Part shown: piece after piece, positions 1-13,000 of the stretch | Position numbering within the stretch: the stretch's first letter is position 1 | How the letters are laid out: each line of letters starts with the position of its first letter | Source of the DNA: Zygnema cylindricum | Lineage: Eukaryota; Streptophyta; Zygnematophyceae; Zygnematales; Zygnemataceae | NCBI GenBank assembly: GCA_037447655.1 | Contig: JBBHKE010001764.1 | Coordinates: forward strand, 243,305-307,304 | Reading direction: 5' to 3' | Length of the DNA: 64,000 nt | Program-made: the position numbers and the translations under genes | The notes under the pieces: generated by a model | The model's input: only the letters and a program-made list of their open reading frames with translations | Told to the model about the DNA's origin: nothing | Database searches by the model: none

Positions 1-655
1 AGCTTTGAATATACACTCTTACACATAAAATACTCACAGCTCACAAAAAACATGTCGGCCAAATATCAATATATTAAACCAAAGCTTTTCAATACAACCT
101 CTCCCTCTCTCACTTCTTAATGTGTCTCCCTGCAGACACATGATGCATCTCTTCCTAAAGACTGCATGATGCATCTCCCCAGACTGCATACTAAACTGAT
201 GGAAAACACTCACTAAAATACCTTCTTAACACCGACAACTCACGACCACTAACTCCACTAACTGAAAGCAGACGAGGGCGCCGAAGTCCACATGCGGACG
301 TGCGCCTAATAAAAGCATTCAAGCGCCGAAACAAAGTGACACGCACTAAAATGCACTAGGCACGTATAGCGCACTAAATAACACAGTCACCAGTGACACG
401 ACCAAACTGAACCATCATGCATAAATTATCTATGTACCGGCTGGTACTAAACCGCCGTACATTGAATGAACCAAAAGTACTCCGATGCAAATCGCGAAAC
501 CATACTCAAGATCGAATCGCGCCACGCGAACCAAAACGTCAACAAATCCGCGGACGACCGATTCTCCACATCTCATCCGCCGATTCTTCCAATAATCCTA
601 ACAAAAACGACGGGAAAAAACCCTTACTTGAACACATGGGAACACGCCTTTAAAG
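1..655. other. Left edge, no supported gene
   Basis: Noncoding as far as can be seen. The words cgcactaa and gcactaa recur (about 320-380, and again 1480-1570), and a duplicated gcatgatgcatctc-type word is at about 138-178. Confidence 0.45.
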
Positions 656-659
656 TCGC

Positions 660-1190
660 GTATTTCGCCGAAAAGCTGACGTAGCCAAACATCCGAACGG
701 CTATTTCATTGTACTCGCGCGAAACAACTGCAGGACTTGCCCTTCGAACATTCAATACTGCAGGTTTATTTTCGCGCCTATGTTTGATGACGTCGAAGCG
801 TGTACGTTTTCCGATGAGTTCTCGGAAAATCAAATGCTCCGGTGGGAATAGGCTATGAAGTCGGGTTAAAGTTGCTAATTTATGTGAAACAGACCAACGG
901 TAACCCGAAAAGCTGACGTAGCAAAAACAACATCCGAACGTCTATTTCGTTGCTTTCGCGCGAAAAAACAGTCCAATGGACTCCAACCTAAACCGTAAAC
1001 GTTTGAAAATCTGCAGGTTTGTTTTTGAGCCTATGTTTTATGACGTCGAAGCGTGTGACGTGTCACAAGACACCTTCAATCAGAGTTACGTGCCAAAATT
1101 TTGGTGTGAACAAGACCCGTTTTCCGATGAATTCTGGGAAAATCATCGGAATGGGCAAAAAGTTACAAATGCTCCGGTGGGGAATGGGCT
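660..1190. repeat. Imperfect tandem duplication with TGACGT motifs
   Basis: About 663-860 and 905-1190 share, in order, gaaaagctgacgtagc, catccgaacg, ctgcaggttt, cctatgtttnatgacgtcga, ttttccgatga and atgctccggtgggaat. The right copy is longer by two insertions. Each copy holds GACGT motifs, with a further GTGACGTGTCAC in the right copy. It could be a regulatory region or an old repeat. Confidence 0.7.
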
Positions 1191-1509
1191 ATCACGCAGC
1201 CTCGCATGTCTACAAATGTCACGCAAGGTTATGCGACGTTCAAACTTCAAAACAATTTTTTACAATTTGGTGCGTCATCACAGATCGTACATTGTCGACA
1301 GCCGTCACGGGCATTGTCGACGTATACAATCGTCACGCCCTTACGTGACAACTTCGTTTGGTACACATAGGGACACCCGAAATCTGCGCTAAAAAACAAA
1401 GTAAATTCTCTAAGTTTGAATTACATAAAGACGGACCCTAATAGCGATACTCTGAGTACTAATTCGGCGGCGACTAAATCGAGAACGCACTAAGCGCACT
1501 AATTTTTTA

Positions 1510-1750
1510 GTTTCCCACGTGTTCATCGCACTAAATTAATTTAGTTTAATGTAACGACTTAACGCACTATAAAACATGAACCCGCCGTCAAATCCGGCGT
1601 GATACGCGGCGTGGATTTAGTTTCGCACGTGCGATGGAGATTCGACAGCGGCCGTACGGTCCGGAACATGCGGATTCTTTTGCTTGTCCTCGTCTGCCAG
1701 CTGGCAACTCTCCTTTGATTTCGTCGTTTCCGAAAGTGCCACGTGGCAGC
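1510..1750 (+). promoter_or_regulatory. Cluster of CACGTG (G-box-like) palindromes
   Basis: CACGTG occurs at 1516-1521, 1626-1631 (within CGCACGTGCG, directly before the ATG at 1634) and 1740-1745 (within GCCACGTGGC). G-boxes of this form bind bZIP and bHLH factors in plants. Function here is inferred from the motif alone. Confidence 0.4.
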
Positions 1751-3139
1751 AAGCAAGGATTGTTGAGAGAGGTGGGTGCCACGTCAGCACTGAAATTTTG
1801 GGATTTGGGCTGTCAGGATTTTGGGGTTATCTGGATAGTGTGAGGGAGAGATGAGAGGAGGAGAGGGAGGGATAGGGAGGTATAGAGAGGGAGAGGGAGG
1901 GAGAGGGAGGGGAATGGAGAGGGAGAGGGAGAGGCAGGCGCAGCTGTGGGGTTGTTTGAAATGTGAAGGCGGGTGGAGGGAGGGGAAAGAGGGAGGGGGA
2001 GAGGGGGGGAAGGGGAGGGAAGGAGAGGGAGGGAAGGGTGGGAGAGAAGAGGGAGGGGGAGCGAGAGGCGGGAAGCGGAGACGAGAGCTTTTCTGTTATT
2101 TTGAATTCTTAGTGAATAGATGTTTTTCAAAAAATGAACAAATATTAAACGTCAAAATTTTTATTATTTTTATTGCTTTTGATGGTTTATTGCGAACAAT
2201 TGTGCTTTGCAAAAAAAAATAAAAAAAAAATGGGAAAGGTGAAATACGTTATTTGTTGCTATCAAATATTTGTTAGTATCTGTTTATTTGTATTAATTAT
2301 TTATTAGAATTTATTTGTTATTAATTATTTATTAGGATTAATTCTTTATTCGGATTGTTTATTTATTAGTTTCTATTGATTAATTTTTTTATTTAGTAGT
2401 ATTTTGTATTTTAATTACGATTTTTTTTTAACAATCTGTAAAATAACCAAATAATTGGAATCTAGTTGTAATATACTGAAAATACATCTTCTATCTTAAA
2501 TTATTTTATTTGTAGAATTCTAAAATACAATTCTCTAACATTTTCGAACAACAGTTTTTTTCAATTTTTTACTTTTTTTTGCTTGTTATTGTTGTTTTTC
2601 TGAATGAATTCTTTTTTCCTTTTTGTGGGTTTATGGAAATATTTTTTGCATTTCTTTTCTCTTACCCGCAGCCTAAGTTTTTTTTTTGTCCTTTTGTTTC
2701 ATTTTTGCATTTTTTTGGCTTTTTTTTTTTTTTTTAGTTTTTCGCCTGTTGTTTTTTTTCATGGCCATTTTTTGTCCTTTTCCTCACCCTTTGTAATTTA
2801 TGTTCTATTTATTTCTTTACTTACCTTATCCCAACATTTTACGCAAATGTTGTCTTTTTTTCGTCATTTTATCCTATTTCGTCGTTTTAGATTGGAAATG
2901 AAATCGATACTCCAAAAGCCCCTTTGCAAATTTCTTCGATTTCCGATCCACTTTCGAATTTAGTTTTCGAAAATTCGCAAAAATCGAAAGAAATCGATTT
3001 AACCGATGTCCTCCAAAATCGTAATCACAAAAGTACGAATGTGACGGGACGTCACGATGAGATCGTTTCCGAATGGAATTCGAAGAAAATACAATTATTA
3101 CAAAAATTTGCTTCATCGGGTACAATTACGGTTTCCACG
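1634..3139 (+). CDS. Doubtful plus-strand gene of unknown product, two candidate exons
   Basis: Exon 1 (1634-1771) starts at an ATG directly behind a CACGTG palindrome and runs 46 codons (MEIRQRPYGPEHADSF...) to a GTGGGT donor. Exon 2 (2891-3139) follows a T-rich stretch ending in TTTTAG, codes 83 residues (IGNEIDTPKAPLQ..., SEWNSKKIQLLQKFASSG) and ends at GTAGGTAAC. Both exons are in phase 0 and can be joined. The inferred peptide is hydrophilic and I recognise no domain. The space between holds GA-rich and AT-rich DNA. Continuation after 3139 is unclear; an AATAAA lies near 3486. It may be a small gene converging on gene A, or chance. Confidence 0.32.
1840..2090. repeat. Polypurine (GA-rich) tract
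   Basis: About 250 bases almost purely of G and A on plus (gagagggaggg units), with several G runs that could form G-quadruplexes. It lies between the two candidate exons of the doubtful plus-strand gene. A shorter, similar tract is at 3409-3478. Confidence 0.85.
2210..2880. other. AT-rich and T-rich spacer
   Basis: Very AT-rich sequence with repeated ttatttatta words, then a T-rich stretch up to the acceptor at 2890. No supported gene, RNA or element is seen. Confidence 0.6.
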
Positions 3140-3559
3140 GTAGGTAACTTTTTGTCCTTTTCTTATCCTGCCCTTTTCTTTATTTGTCCTGTTCTTATTT
3201 TTTCCTTTTGTTGCGTTGTCTGTGTCTTTGTTGCTTTTTTTTATCTATTTGATCCTATTTTTCTTTCGTCTCTATTATTTCTTGTCTTTTTCTTGTTTTG
3301 CTTCTATCTTGTTTCATCTCTTTCTTGTTTTGTTTTGTTTATATCTTGTTATTTATTTTTTTTGGAACCTGTTTTTGGAATCGATGGATGTATCAACGCC
3401 AGAAAGCTGGGACGGGGGGGAGGGAAGGGGAGGGAAGGGAAGGGAGGGGGAAGAGGGGAGGGGAGGGGGGGCAAGGCTGGACTCTAATAAACGTTTTTAT
3501 TCTCGTAATATTTACAATTTTTTTTTTCACTTTTAACAATAAAACATAATCCGTTCCAT

Positions 3560-4190
3560 AGCTCATCTCAACCAAATTGTGAATGAAGACAGAGAGACAA
3601 TCAACCAGAAGCTACAAAGAATGCATAAGATGACAACATTCATGACCAATTAAAGGCCATCATTCCCAAAATTTACAAGAATTATAACAAGGAATTAGAA
3701 TAAAGAATAAAAACAATAAAAAACTCATTTCAATTTCTCAAACCTCTCCCTCCTGGACCAGTTCTATCCCAACTCTCTAAGGTAGTTGGTCAAACAAACG
3801 TCCAATACCCAAAATTTTATCCCAACCTTCAAAATTTTAAGACACTAGGTCGAATACTTGGAATTAAAACAATAATCAAGAGAAAAAAAAGGCAGAAATA
3901 GCCTTCATAGCTGTGCAATGGAGGCTAAACCTGTGTAAAAAACCCCCAAAGACAAATTACAAAGGTTAAATGAACAAAAGGACACCTATGGTATAGGCTT
4001 TAAGGTTCTGAAAAGATTGAATATAATCCTTTTGTTCTAAAATACAACCTGCAGAATAGACCAAAATTTCTCAATAAACGTAAACCCACAATAAATAAAT
4101 TAAATTTCAGTTTTCAAAGTTTAGTCGCCGTCTCCTTCTCTCATTCCCTCCACACCCCCACCCCCTCTGTCCCTTCCTCAAATCCATTAC
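3560..4190 (-). other. 3' flank of gene A
   Basis: Downstream of the gene A stop on minus. The first 110 bases are probably 3' UTR (GA-rich, then TTTATTTATTG). No coding signal is seen on either strand. The exact poly(A) site is not fixed. Confidence 0.45.
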
Positions 4191-7100
4191 TTATGGAGGA
4201 TTGTTGCAGTTCCGTTTGTTGTAACCGATCCTCATTGAATTTTGATCGTAAATGACCATCGATTGTCTCATCGATATTGCTGCAAAATAGTCACACATCA
4301 AAGATGAGAGCAAGATGGTCAAATACTGAAACTTACCAACCAACAATTTGATATTCAAATTGTCAAAAGAAATGTTTGTATGTGACATGGTTATAAGCCA
4401 TTATGTCAACAATCATGTAACATACACTTGTCAAGGCCTAAATTATCTAGGCAAATACTCACACATTTATATTAAAACCATATGTTGTAAATACATAGCA
4501 CAAATACATATAGACAGGCATTCCATTATTCCACATGTCCGGCCTCTAAGGGCATCGATCGGTTTTATGAAAACAAGTAAATTCAAATGCAACAACTTTA
4601 AAAACCCTAGAAAGCCCTAAAAGACCCTAAAAAACCCTAAAAAACCTTGAGTTCGGCTTTTACCTCCAATAACGTTGGAAAGTCCATAGTCGATGGGTCC
4701 CACATTCTTCACCGCAAGGCAAAGCTTTCCTTGAAATACCTGTTGACCAGATGGATTGTTTATTATGGGCCAATGAGAGAGCCGCGACCGGTTCACAAAA
4801 CTCAACAACGTGTTCTTTTTCGACGGCTACTCCAAAAAACACGCTGGACGATTCAATCAAACAAAAACCACACCATTTTTGTGTTTATCGTTGGTGAGGC
4901 AACTTCCAAGGATTGGGCGAGTCTTAGGGTTTTACCTGAATGTACTGATCGGCCCCCATTGGCCATCGGCCTTTATCAAGGTTGATCCAAACCTCGGGAA
5001 ATACGACGGAGTACCGTTCGTAGGTGCTGACGTCATCACACGAAACCATAAAGGGGCATTATTGAAAAAAGACTCCAATCTTTCAAACATTTTTGTAGGG
5101 TTTTTTAGGGTTTTTTAGGGTTTTTTTTGTATTGTTTGGAAAAACTTTTAAGGCATCAATCACTTGAAATCCTAATAAATATTGGTAGTGGAGTGTCTAT
5201 GCTCTAGGGAATTTATGAAGGGAATTTTGCGGATTGTCTATTTTGTTTAAGTTTTTAGGAGGAGGTTTCGTACTTGGTACACATCCTTTTTAGCAACACT
5301 TCAACTTATTTTATGTTTTTAATGTCGTATGATTTTCTGGCTGAAAATCATAAAATAGCGTAAATAACAATGAGGGAGTGGCCTACAATCCGCCACATCT
5401 CCCTACACTAAATTCGTATCACAATTACAAAAGTGCAAAAACAATTGGCAACGCTATATGAGGTTCCTCAAGATGAAACATTCTCATCGGTAATTTCGCG
5501 TTTAAACCGATGATTCTACACTGCCCATCGTTATTAGCATTCATGATTGATTGGTTTTAAAAAATTTAAAATAGCCAATACTAATTCAGTGCACGAAGAT
5601 GTTATAGTCCACTCTTAAATAGTGTTGTTAACACTATTTTATGATTTTCGGCCCAAAAAAAGTCACGACCGAATTAATGTTTTTGACTCTAATGATAATA
5701 ATGGGCAGTGTGCTGACGGGCAGTGTACCGTACGGCTATTAACTTATTATACGAGCGCTGTAAATTGCATTACTGTACTGGTTGAATTATCACAACAACC
5801 GTACAGAAAAATGTAGGATTCGTATATTGCCGTACAATATTTAAAGTGACCAGTGTACTTACAGAATCGAGCTTCCAGCGGGGGCCGACCAACAAGCTTG
5901 CAGTATTCGGTACGGATCATAGGAGTACGTCAGCTCATTTGTCCTATTTGCCACAATTTCCCACATCTGCCAATTCCCAACGAAAATGACGTTGTGAGTT
6001 TATAATCCGTCGCTCATGCTCGAATATGACGTTTAGCTATTGTCTCTAGCATTTTTTTTAGTTGTGCCTTAGTCACGTCACATTCCAAGAGTGAGCTCTA
6101 GACTTCAAATTTTTGTCAATCCTCTAGGGGATAAAGGGGTAGAAAAGCTTTTGCGGAGATTATTCTAGTGATCTCCACCCTAATGTAGAAAAAGTACTTC
6201 CAATTTTCATTTGGTTGTTCCACAAATGTTTTGGATTGAATGATTTTCATTTGGTTGTTCCACAAATGTTTTGGATTGAATGATTTTCATTTGGTTGTTC
6301 CACAAATGTTTTGGATTGAATGATTTTCATTTGGTTGTTCCACAAATGTTTTGGATTGAATGATACTATAGTTATTTAAGTGAACCTATTATCCATACTG
6401 GAAGACTATCGATCTCTTTTCAAATTTTAATCTTGAGAATGTCCACTCTATTCATTTTCCTACCGTCTCATAATTCCTAATGTAATTCATTAACAAATCA
6501 AAGCCGTTTTTCAATCCCATATTCGTTATCGTATTTTTCCCCAATCTTTCTCGTCGATTTAATCATTTCCTCTCCTTTTCTTTTCTCTCTCTTTTGATCC
6601 TCACCAATGCCACAAATGCTTTCCTTCCCTTCCCTTTCTTTTCTTTTATTTTCTTCTTTCCTTTCCTTTTATTTCCTTTCTTTTCTTTTCTTTTCTTTCT
6701 TTCATTTCTCTTACTTTTATTTCCTTCCCTTTTCTTTCTTTTCCTTTTGTTCCTCACCAATGTAACAAATGCTTTCCTTCCCTTTCATTTCTTATGTTTT
6801 CTTTTGTTTTCTTTCCTTTCCTTTCCTCTCCTCTCCTTTCTTTTCCTTTCCTTTCCTTTCCTTTCCTTTCGTTCCTCACCAATGCGACAAATGCTTTCCT
6901 TTCCTTTCTTTTCTTTCCTCTCCTTTCCTTTCCTTTCCTATCCTTTCGTTTCTTACCAATGCCACAAATGGTGTGTATAGTTCGTCTACGAAGGAGGAGA
7001 TGGTGGCGCCCGAGTCGATCTTGAAGCCGCCCGCCCATTCGAGGCCGTCTCCGAAAAGGGCTTCGATTAGTTGATGGCGGAGAACACGAGTTTGAAATTT

Positions 7101-10066
7101 TAATTCTTGTCCGTTGATGTAAATCGACGCCGCGGAAATATAATATCCGGTGCTGGAACAGGGTATTTGAAAAAAAAAAAAAGGGGAAGGAAAAAAATGG
7201 TTTAGGGTTCAGGACATGTTTGGAAGCCATCCTCCCATAAACACGATAAAACAAAATAGGAAGGATTAGAGTGGTCTGAAGAGAGAAAAAGAGGGGAGGG
7301 AAGGAGGGAAAAGTTGTCATGCAACAAGGATTTTGAGTTCTGGGATAAAGGAAGAAATGAATTGAAAATGAAATAAAATGAAACTTTTTTATTTTGTTTT
7401 TTATTAGAACATCAAATGGAAAACCTTTTAACCTTTTCAGTGAAAATGGAAATTTTCTTTTAAACGCGGTAAAGATTTGCCTTGAAATTATCATTTGGGG
7501 CTTCCATAACAAAAAACCAAGAATGTACTAATATACATTTTAATATATACATATTAATATAAGTATAAATTTTGTAGAGGATAGAGTTTGTGAGACAAGA
7601 GATAGGCGGATAGAAAGATGAAAATTCCAAGCAATGAGATAAAAGAAAAGTTAACAGCGGGTAAAACTTGCGACGTGACTTACAATGGCGAAAATGTTCC
7701 TTCAATAGGAATCCACACTACTTCACTTTTGGGCACTATTTTTTTGCCTATGAAAAAATACCCTCCCGAGGCTGCCATGGGCACAAACGACAAAAAAAGA
7801 ACAAAAAATCAAAAAGCGAAAAAGACGTTGGAGAAAGTTAAAACAATATCTCGGCATATTCCTAAACCATTCGTATCATGCTCGCTAGACAAAAGTGTAA
7901 GCAAGAAGAAAGAATTAGACAAAACTAAAACAAAAAGGGCAACAACAAAACTTTTAATAAAACACCAACGAAACAAAACAAAACGTAACAAAAAAGAAAA
8001 AAGGCATTAGACAAAACAAAACAAAAAAAAATCAACAAAACCCCTAAAAAAACAAAAATAAAAACAAAAAAAGCAAAAGCAAAAGCAAAAACAAAAGACA
8101 AAAAACCAAAAACAAAAAACCAAAACAAAGTCGAAGACAAAACAAGACAAAACAACACAATAAAAAGGAGTGCGTTACTGAAGTAACTGAACTAAATGAG
8201 GTAAGTGAACTGATTTTAAACTCACATGAGAGACAGTGTCCGAAAATAGGGTTGACATTTGTCGCAGCAGCGAGCTGATTGGGCATAGAGGTGTTGGAAA
8301 CTCCAAACCCTAAAATGCCGTCCGTCGCGTAACGTCCCGTGAGAATCAAGGAGGAGGAAGGACGATTGCATCTGTAGGAAAAAAATGAATACAAATCACA
8401 TCACATGATTACAATAGATTAGGTTTTCTTCATTATATTCATTAGGTTTTTTGTTATTACATTAGATTAGGTTCTTCATTTCAATAGGTTTTCTTATGTG
8501 TTTTAAGGTTGCTTTTTTCGGTTTTACATGGTTTTATTCTTTCTGGTTTTTAAGGGTCTTTTAGGGTTTTTGCGGATATTTTCGGGGTTCTGAAGGGTTT
8601 TTTGAGGATTTTTGTTGTGTACATATTGTATTTCTTTTTATCATCACAATCAACTAGGTTTTGGAGATTAGACATTGGATATTTGAACATGAAAAAAATC
8701 ATGTTACGAAATACCCAGAATTTACCTAATTGAAAATAAGCTTGTACTTTCAAAGTCAACATTTGAGATTCTCTTCTCTTCCAAACCACATTGTTAGAAT
8801 TAAAGAAACTAAAGTTTGTTAACAAACACCATTTTTTTTCAACTTTGACACCGCCTTCGACTTTAACATTAGATTTTCATTTTCACAAAACTTTTGTCCT
8901 TTTCTCTCCTAACCTAGCGTCAAAAAATTATAAAAGATATCCGTCCAAGTAAAAACGGTTTTAAACATGAGACTTCTTCACTCATGGGCACTTACATAAC
9001 CGAAAAAGTTTTTCAAGGAGGATAAAAGACAAGAAAAACTTACCCCACAACGAGAGGAAAAGTCACTAAATTTTCCTCCACAATACTAATTGTAGTATTT
9101 GTCTTTATTAGATATCCCGTCGCGTCATCAATTCCCCCAAGGTAACTATAAAAATAAGGACAAGTACGATCCGTACTATTCCCACAGCCCTGCAAAAACC
9201 CCAATTCGTACATAGTGTGGTGATAAATAGTCCTGAGATATCCACACTAATTAGGGTTACCATCTTTGGGGTGATCGAATTTCTTCTATTACCATTGTCA
9301 CAAAATCAAAAATAGGGTCGTAATCGCATCAATTCGGTGAAATTTTTTTTTCTCTTTTTTTTAAATGATGCCCTGAAAAAAAACTAGTTTTCTCCAATTT
9401 TCTAAGTATTGAACCGATGTTATTATCCACACTATTTATGGTGACCGGTTTGTATGATGAGATTTCTTACCTTTGTGGGGGCTATGTTGGCGTCCCTACA
9501 ATAATCCGTACTGCAATCCACGACGGACGAATTGGTGGGATCAAAAGGCTTTCTCGCGGTAATAATAGGCTGTGAAAAGAAAAATAGGACAGGAAGGAAA
9601 AAAGGATTAAAAAAAGGTTATAAAAAGAAAATGGAAACAGATTAGATAAAGAATGTCGAAATCAAGTTTTCCCCATCACGTGTCTTGCGACATTTCTGCA
9701 GTTTCCAATTGGTCAGAGATTTCACATTGAGGTGTCTCTGTTGTTTTCACCTGGTCAACTATTGGTCGATGGGAATTCTCTGTTTTTTCACCTGCTCAGC
9801 TACTGAATTTTTATATCTTTTCGACGTTGTGTTCTTTTCACCTGACCAGGTATCAAAAAATGGTGATATTTTCTAAGACTCTAACATGTGTATGTTTTTT
9901 TTTACCTGACCAAGTATTAAAACATTGAGTGTAGTTTTTTAGAGTGTAAGATTTTGTTAGTTTCACCTCATCCGGTTTTGCACAGTTGACCCAAACCAGA
10001 GCACTTCCGGTATCGGGCACCATCGTCATTTTTCGGCCGCCCAAAATAATGTCGATGGTATATAGC
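4191..10066 (-). CDS. Gene A exons 25-34: C-terminal pepsin-like (A1) aspartic protease domain
   Basis: Ten short exons, about residues 2927-3304. The domain starts LYTIDIILGG and has the first catalytic motif in VPDTGSALVWV (Asp near residue 2945). Plant-type A1 landmarks follow: KPFDPTNSS, VDCSTDYC, GCGN..TCPYFYSYLGG, TDGILGFG, NPIFGHCLS and GGYFFIGKKIVPKSEVVW. The second catalytic motif is FKIDSGATISSF (Asp near 3166). The end is the family pattern (ACW..SSILTYERYSVVFPEV, KLCLAVKNVG, LSNVIGG, MVIYDQNSMRIGY) with stop TAA at 4191. Both aspartates are present, so the enzyme may be active. No propeptide sits directly before it; the domain follows a Pro-rich linker. It resembles the apoplastic group of plant aspartic proteases. 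The substrate is unknown. Confidence 0.88.
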
Positions 10067-13000
10067 CTGAAATCAACATCAAATAATGCCAAAAACATGG
10101 AAAACAATAAGAAAAAAAAAACAAGAAATTGAAGGATTTTCTATCAACAGCAGAAAATGTCGAAAACAATTGCCCAATTTGATGACGATGACATGAAATT
10201 TATGTTGGAACAAACAATTTTAGAGAAGTGTGGGAAAAATCGGGAATATCAGGTTCCCTAAAAATGAGAATTCCCCAAAAACGAAAAGAAAAAAAAAATT
10301 GTGTGCACTTCAATTTTTTTAAGATAAGAACAAAAAATATGGAAAAATTTGGAATTGCAAGGTCATGGAATGATTGGACGAAAAATGAAAATTGGTTTTT
10401 GTTATATATATATATATAGTTATATATGTATATTCATAGTTATATATGTAGGAAGACCTAAAGAAAACAAAAACCGAAATGAAAACAAAAATTGTAACAA
10501 AAATTCAAACAACAAAAACAAACGAGAAAATTGTTCTTACCCTCGACTAAAACTTCCATCCATATTGTATTGAGTCAAAGGAGGAGGAGAGGGAGGAGGA
10601 GGAGGAGAGGGCGGAGGTCTCGGTGGAGGAGGTCTTGGAGGAGGAGAGGGTGGAGGGGGCCTAGGTGGTGGGGAGGGAGGAGGTCTTGGTGGAGGGGAAG
10701 GAGGTGGAGGCCTTGGTGGAGGAGAGGGAGGATGAGGGCTTTGCGGAGGAGGCGATGGTGAAGGCGGAGGTGAGCGCGGAGCTGTTAGTGGAGGAGAGGA
10801 GATTGGAAGAAACGGTGGAGGTCTTGGTGAAAGAGGGGTAGGTGGCGAAAAAGGAGTGAGCGGCGGAGGTCTTGGTGGGGAACCTTGGGGAGGAGGAATT
10901 GGCGGGATAGGTGGAGGGGAAGTAGGTGGTGAATTTTCAATACTGCCGAAAGTGTAGGTCAAGGTGAATTTGCTTGATAGGGTCGAGTCAAAAATGTTAA
11001 CGTAGTCTTTTGGAGGACGACTACCGTCTAGTGAAAAATATGTTGTCCAACAATTGAAGGGAAGGAGGAGTTGTGACCCATCGGCACGAGATACGCCCAA
11101 AAGAGACCACAGTTTGGAAGAAAAGCCTATTGGGGAGTCGAACTTGATATATTGCCATGTGGCAGTTCCAAGGTTTAGATTAATCCTGTCAAAGAGCACA
11201 TCAAAAAATTAGTCAAAAGTGTTCTTAGTAAGGTATTTGAATGGTGAGCTGAAGGTTTTTCGAAAGGCTTTTTGTTGAACTAATAACTAATTAAGATTGC
11301 ACTTCATAATAAAGATATTCTGAAAATTGCGCTTAGAAATTAGCTGGAGCACATTCATTTTTTTTTTGTTTGAAGCGTATTGTAAACTTAATTATTTGTT
11401 AAGATTGTACTCAATAAATAAGGTTTTTTAAAAAGCTAGTCGTAAATGTTATATGCGACCTTAAACAGTACACTAGCAATTAGTTGCATTTAAAAAGCTT
11501 CTTATGATTTTCATATGCAACGTCAAGCATGTAGAGGCCGCATGAGAAACCCAGACTGGAGTTTGAATACTGAAAAGTACGTACATTGAGAGTAAAAAAG
11601 ATAAATCACCACTTGCTTAAAGACCAAAAAATTAAAAGCTGGTTGCTTACCTGTTTATTGAGACTTCTTGAGAGTATATTTTGTTTCCTGCTTCCAGAAT
11701 TGGTGCCTTGACCATAATGCGGTCTTGAGGAATATTAAAAACCGGCAAAACTGCATTCTTGAGACTACTATGGACCATATCTGGTGTGAGATCTACATCA
11801 GGAATTTGGTCTACTAAAAAGTCAGGATAACCGTCCGAATTATCTCCGTCATCCAGCATCACAACATGAATAAGATCGAACAAATCGACCGACTGGATAA
11901 CTGACAAAGAAGGTTCCCCTAAAGGGTTAATAGAGGTAAACGTTGCATTGACACCGACAAACTCCCCTTGAAGACTGCATTCGATTAGCCAACGAACTTC
12001 AGAGGTTCCCCCCGGGGCGATATCACCAACTGTTAAAGAAAAAGCATTCGGAAGAGGAGAGTTTCCAAGTAAGGCTCCGACTATGGAAAATGTGACAAGG
12101 AGGCCTTTCTTATTGGAGGTAATAGTTGGTTGGAGAGATTGAGTTTTTACTGATTTTGCAATTCCAGCTCCTGAATTATAAAGGAGGAGACCCAAAGTTG
12201 CAGGAACAGGAGGCTCCACCTGTCCCCAAACCCCTACCGCATCTTAGAAAACAACGCAAATTCGTTTATGAGCATCTCTAAAATTAAGATACTTTTTAGC
12301 TAACTGTAAAATCTTTAAAGCTTCTGTACCACGTCATAAACAAAGGTCAATTGGAATAACAAAAGAAAAGGAATTAGTTCATTAATATCCCTGCAATTTG
12401 AATCATGAAAACCTTTAAAAAACAGTAACATCTTCAAAGCTCCTACACCACGTCATCAATGTCAAATGGAATAAAAAATGAGAAGAGAAGTAGTTCAATA
12501 CCATCTCAGTCAGTGATTATATTAAAAACTCTTCACGTAACAATAAAAATTGCAAAGCTCCTGTCAAATGACAAATGTCAAATGGAATTAAAAAAAAAAA
12601 AAAAAGGAATACTTGTTCAGTCACAACTTTACAATTTATTGCAATAACACACCTTTTAAATAACAACAAAACCCCCAAAACTTTCTTACCTCTGCAGTGA
12701 ACGGGTTGTCTCCATACACTGTTCGCTGAATAAAATATTTAAGTCCAAGTTTTGGTTGAGGCTCCACTGTTATTTTCACAGGCGTCAAGTCATATTCGAT
12801 GATAGAGCCGGGACCAAAGTCCTCTACTCCATAGGTTACTGTCCCTTGTATAAAATAAGAGGTGGGCCCTAATAAAGCTGCATTTGACCTAGCAGCTATT
12901 AACCAAGTTGCAGAACCAGAAGTTTCTCCAGGTAAATAACCTGCAATAAAAACATGCTCAACAATTTTTGAAATGATAACTTGGCTAGAGATTCATTGGA

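Noticed and set aside
976-1392. Plus-strand frame of 138 residues
   Set aside because: It lies over the right copy of a tandem duplication whose left copy has indels and stops; no domain or splice support.
3216-3549. Phe-rich frames continuing the doubtful plus-strand gene
   Set aside because: They read through the donor at 3140 into T-rich and GA-rich DNA; more likely intron or UTR.
6203-6362. CRISPR-like direct repeats
   Set aside because: The 40-bp units follow each other without spacers and the DNA is eukaryotic.
6563-7074. Lys/Glu-rich and Ser/Phe-rich open frames
   Set aside because: They come from the CT-rich minisatellite; the true coding part is exon 30 at 6957-7152 on minus.
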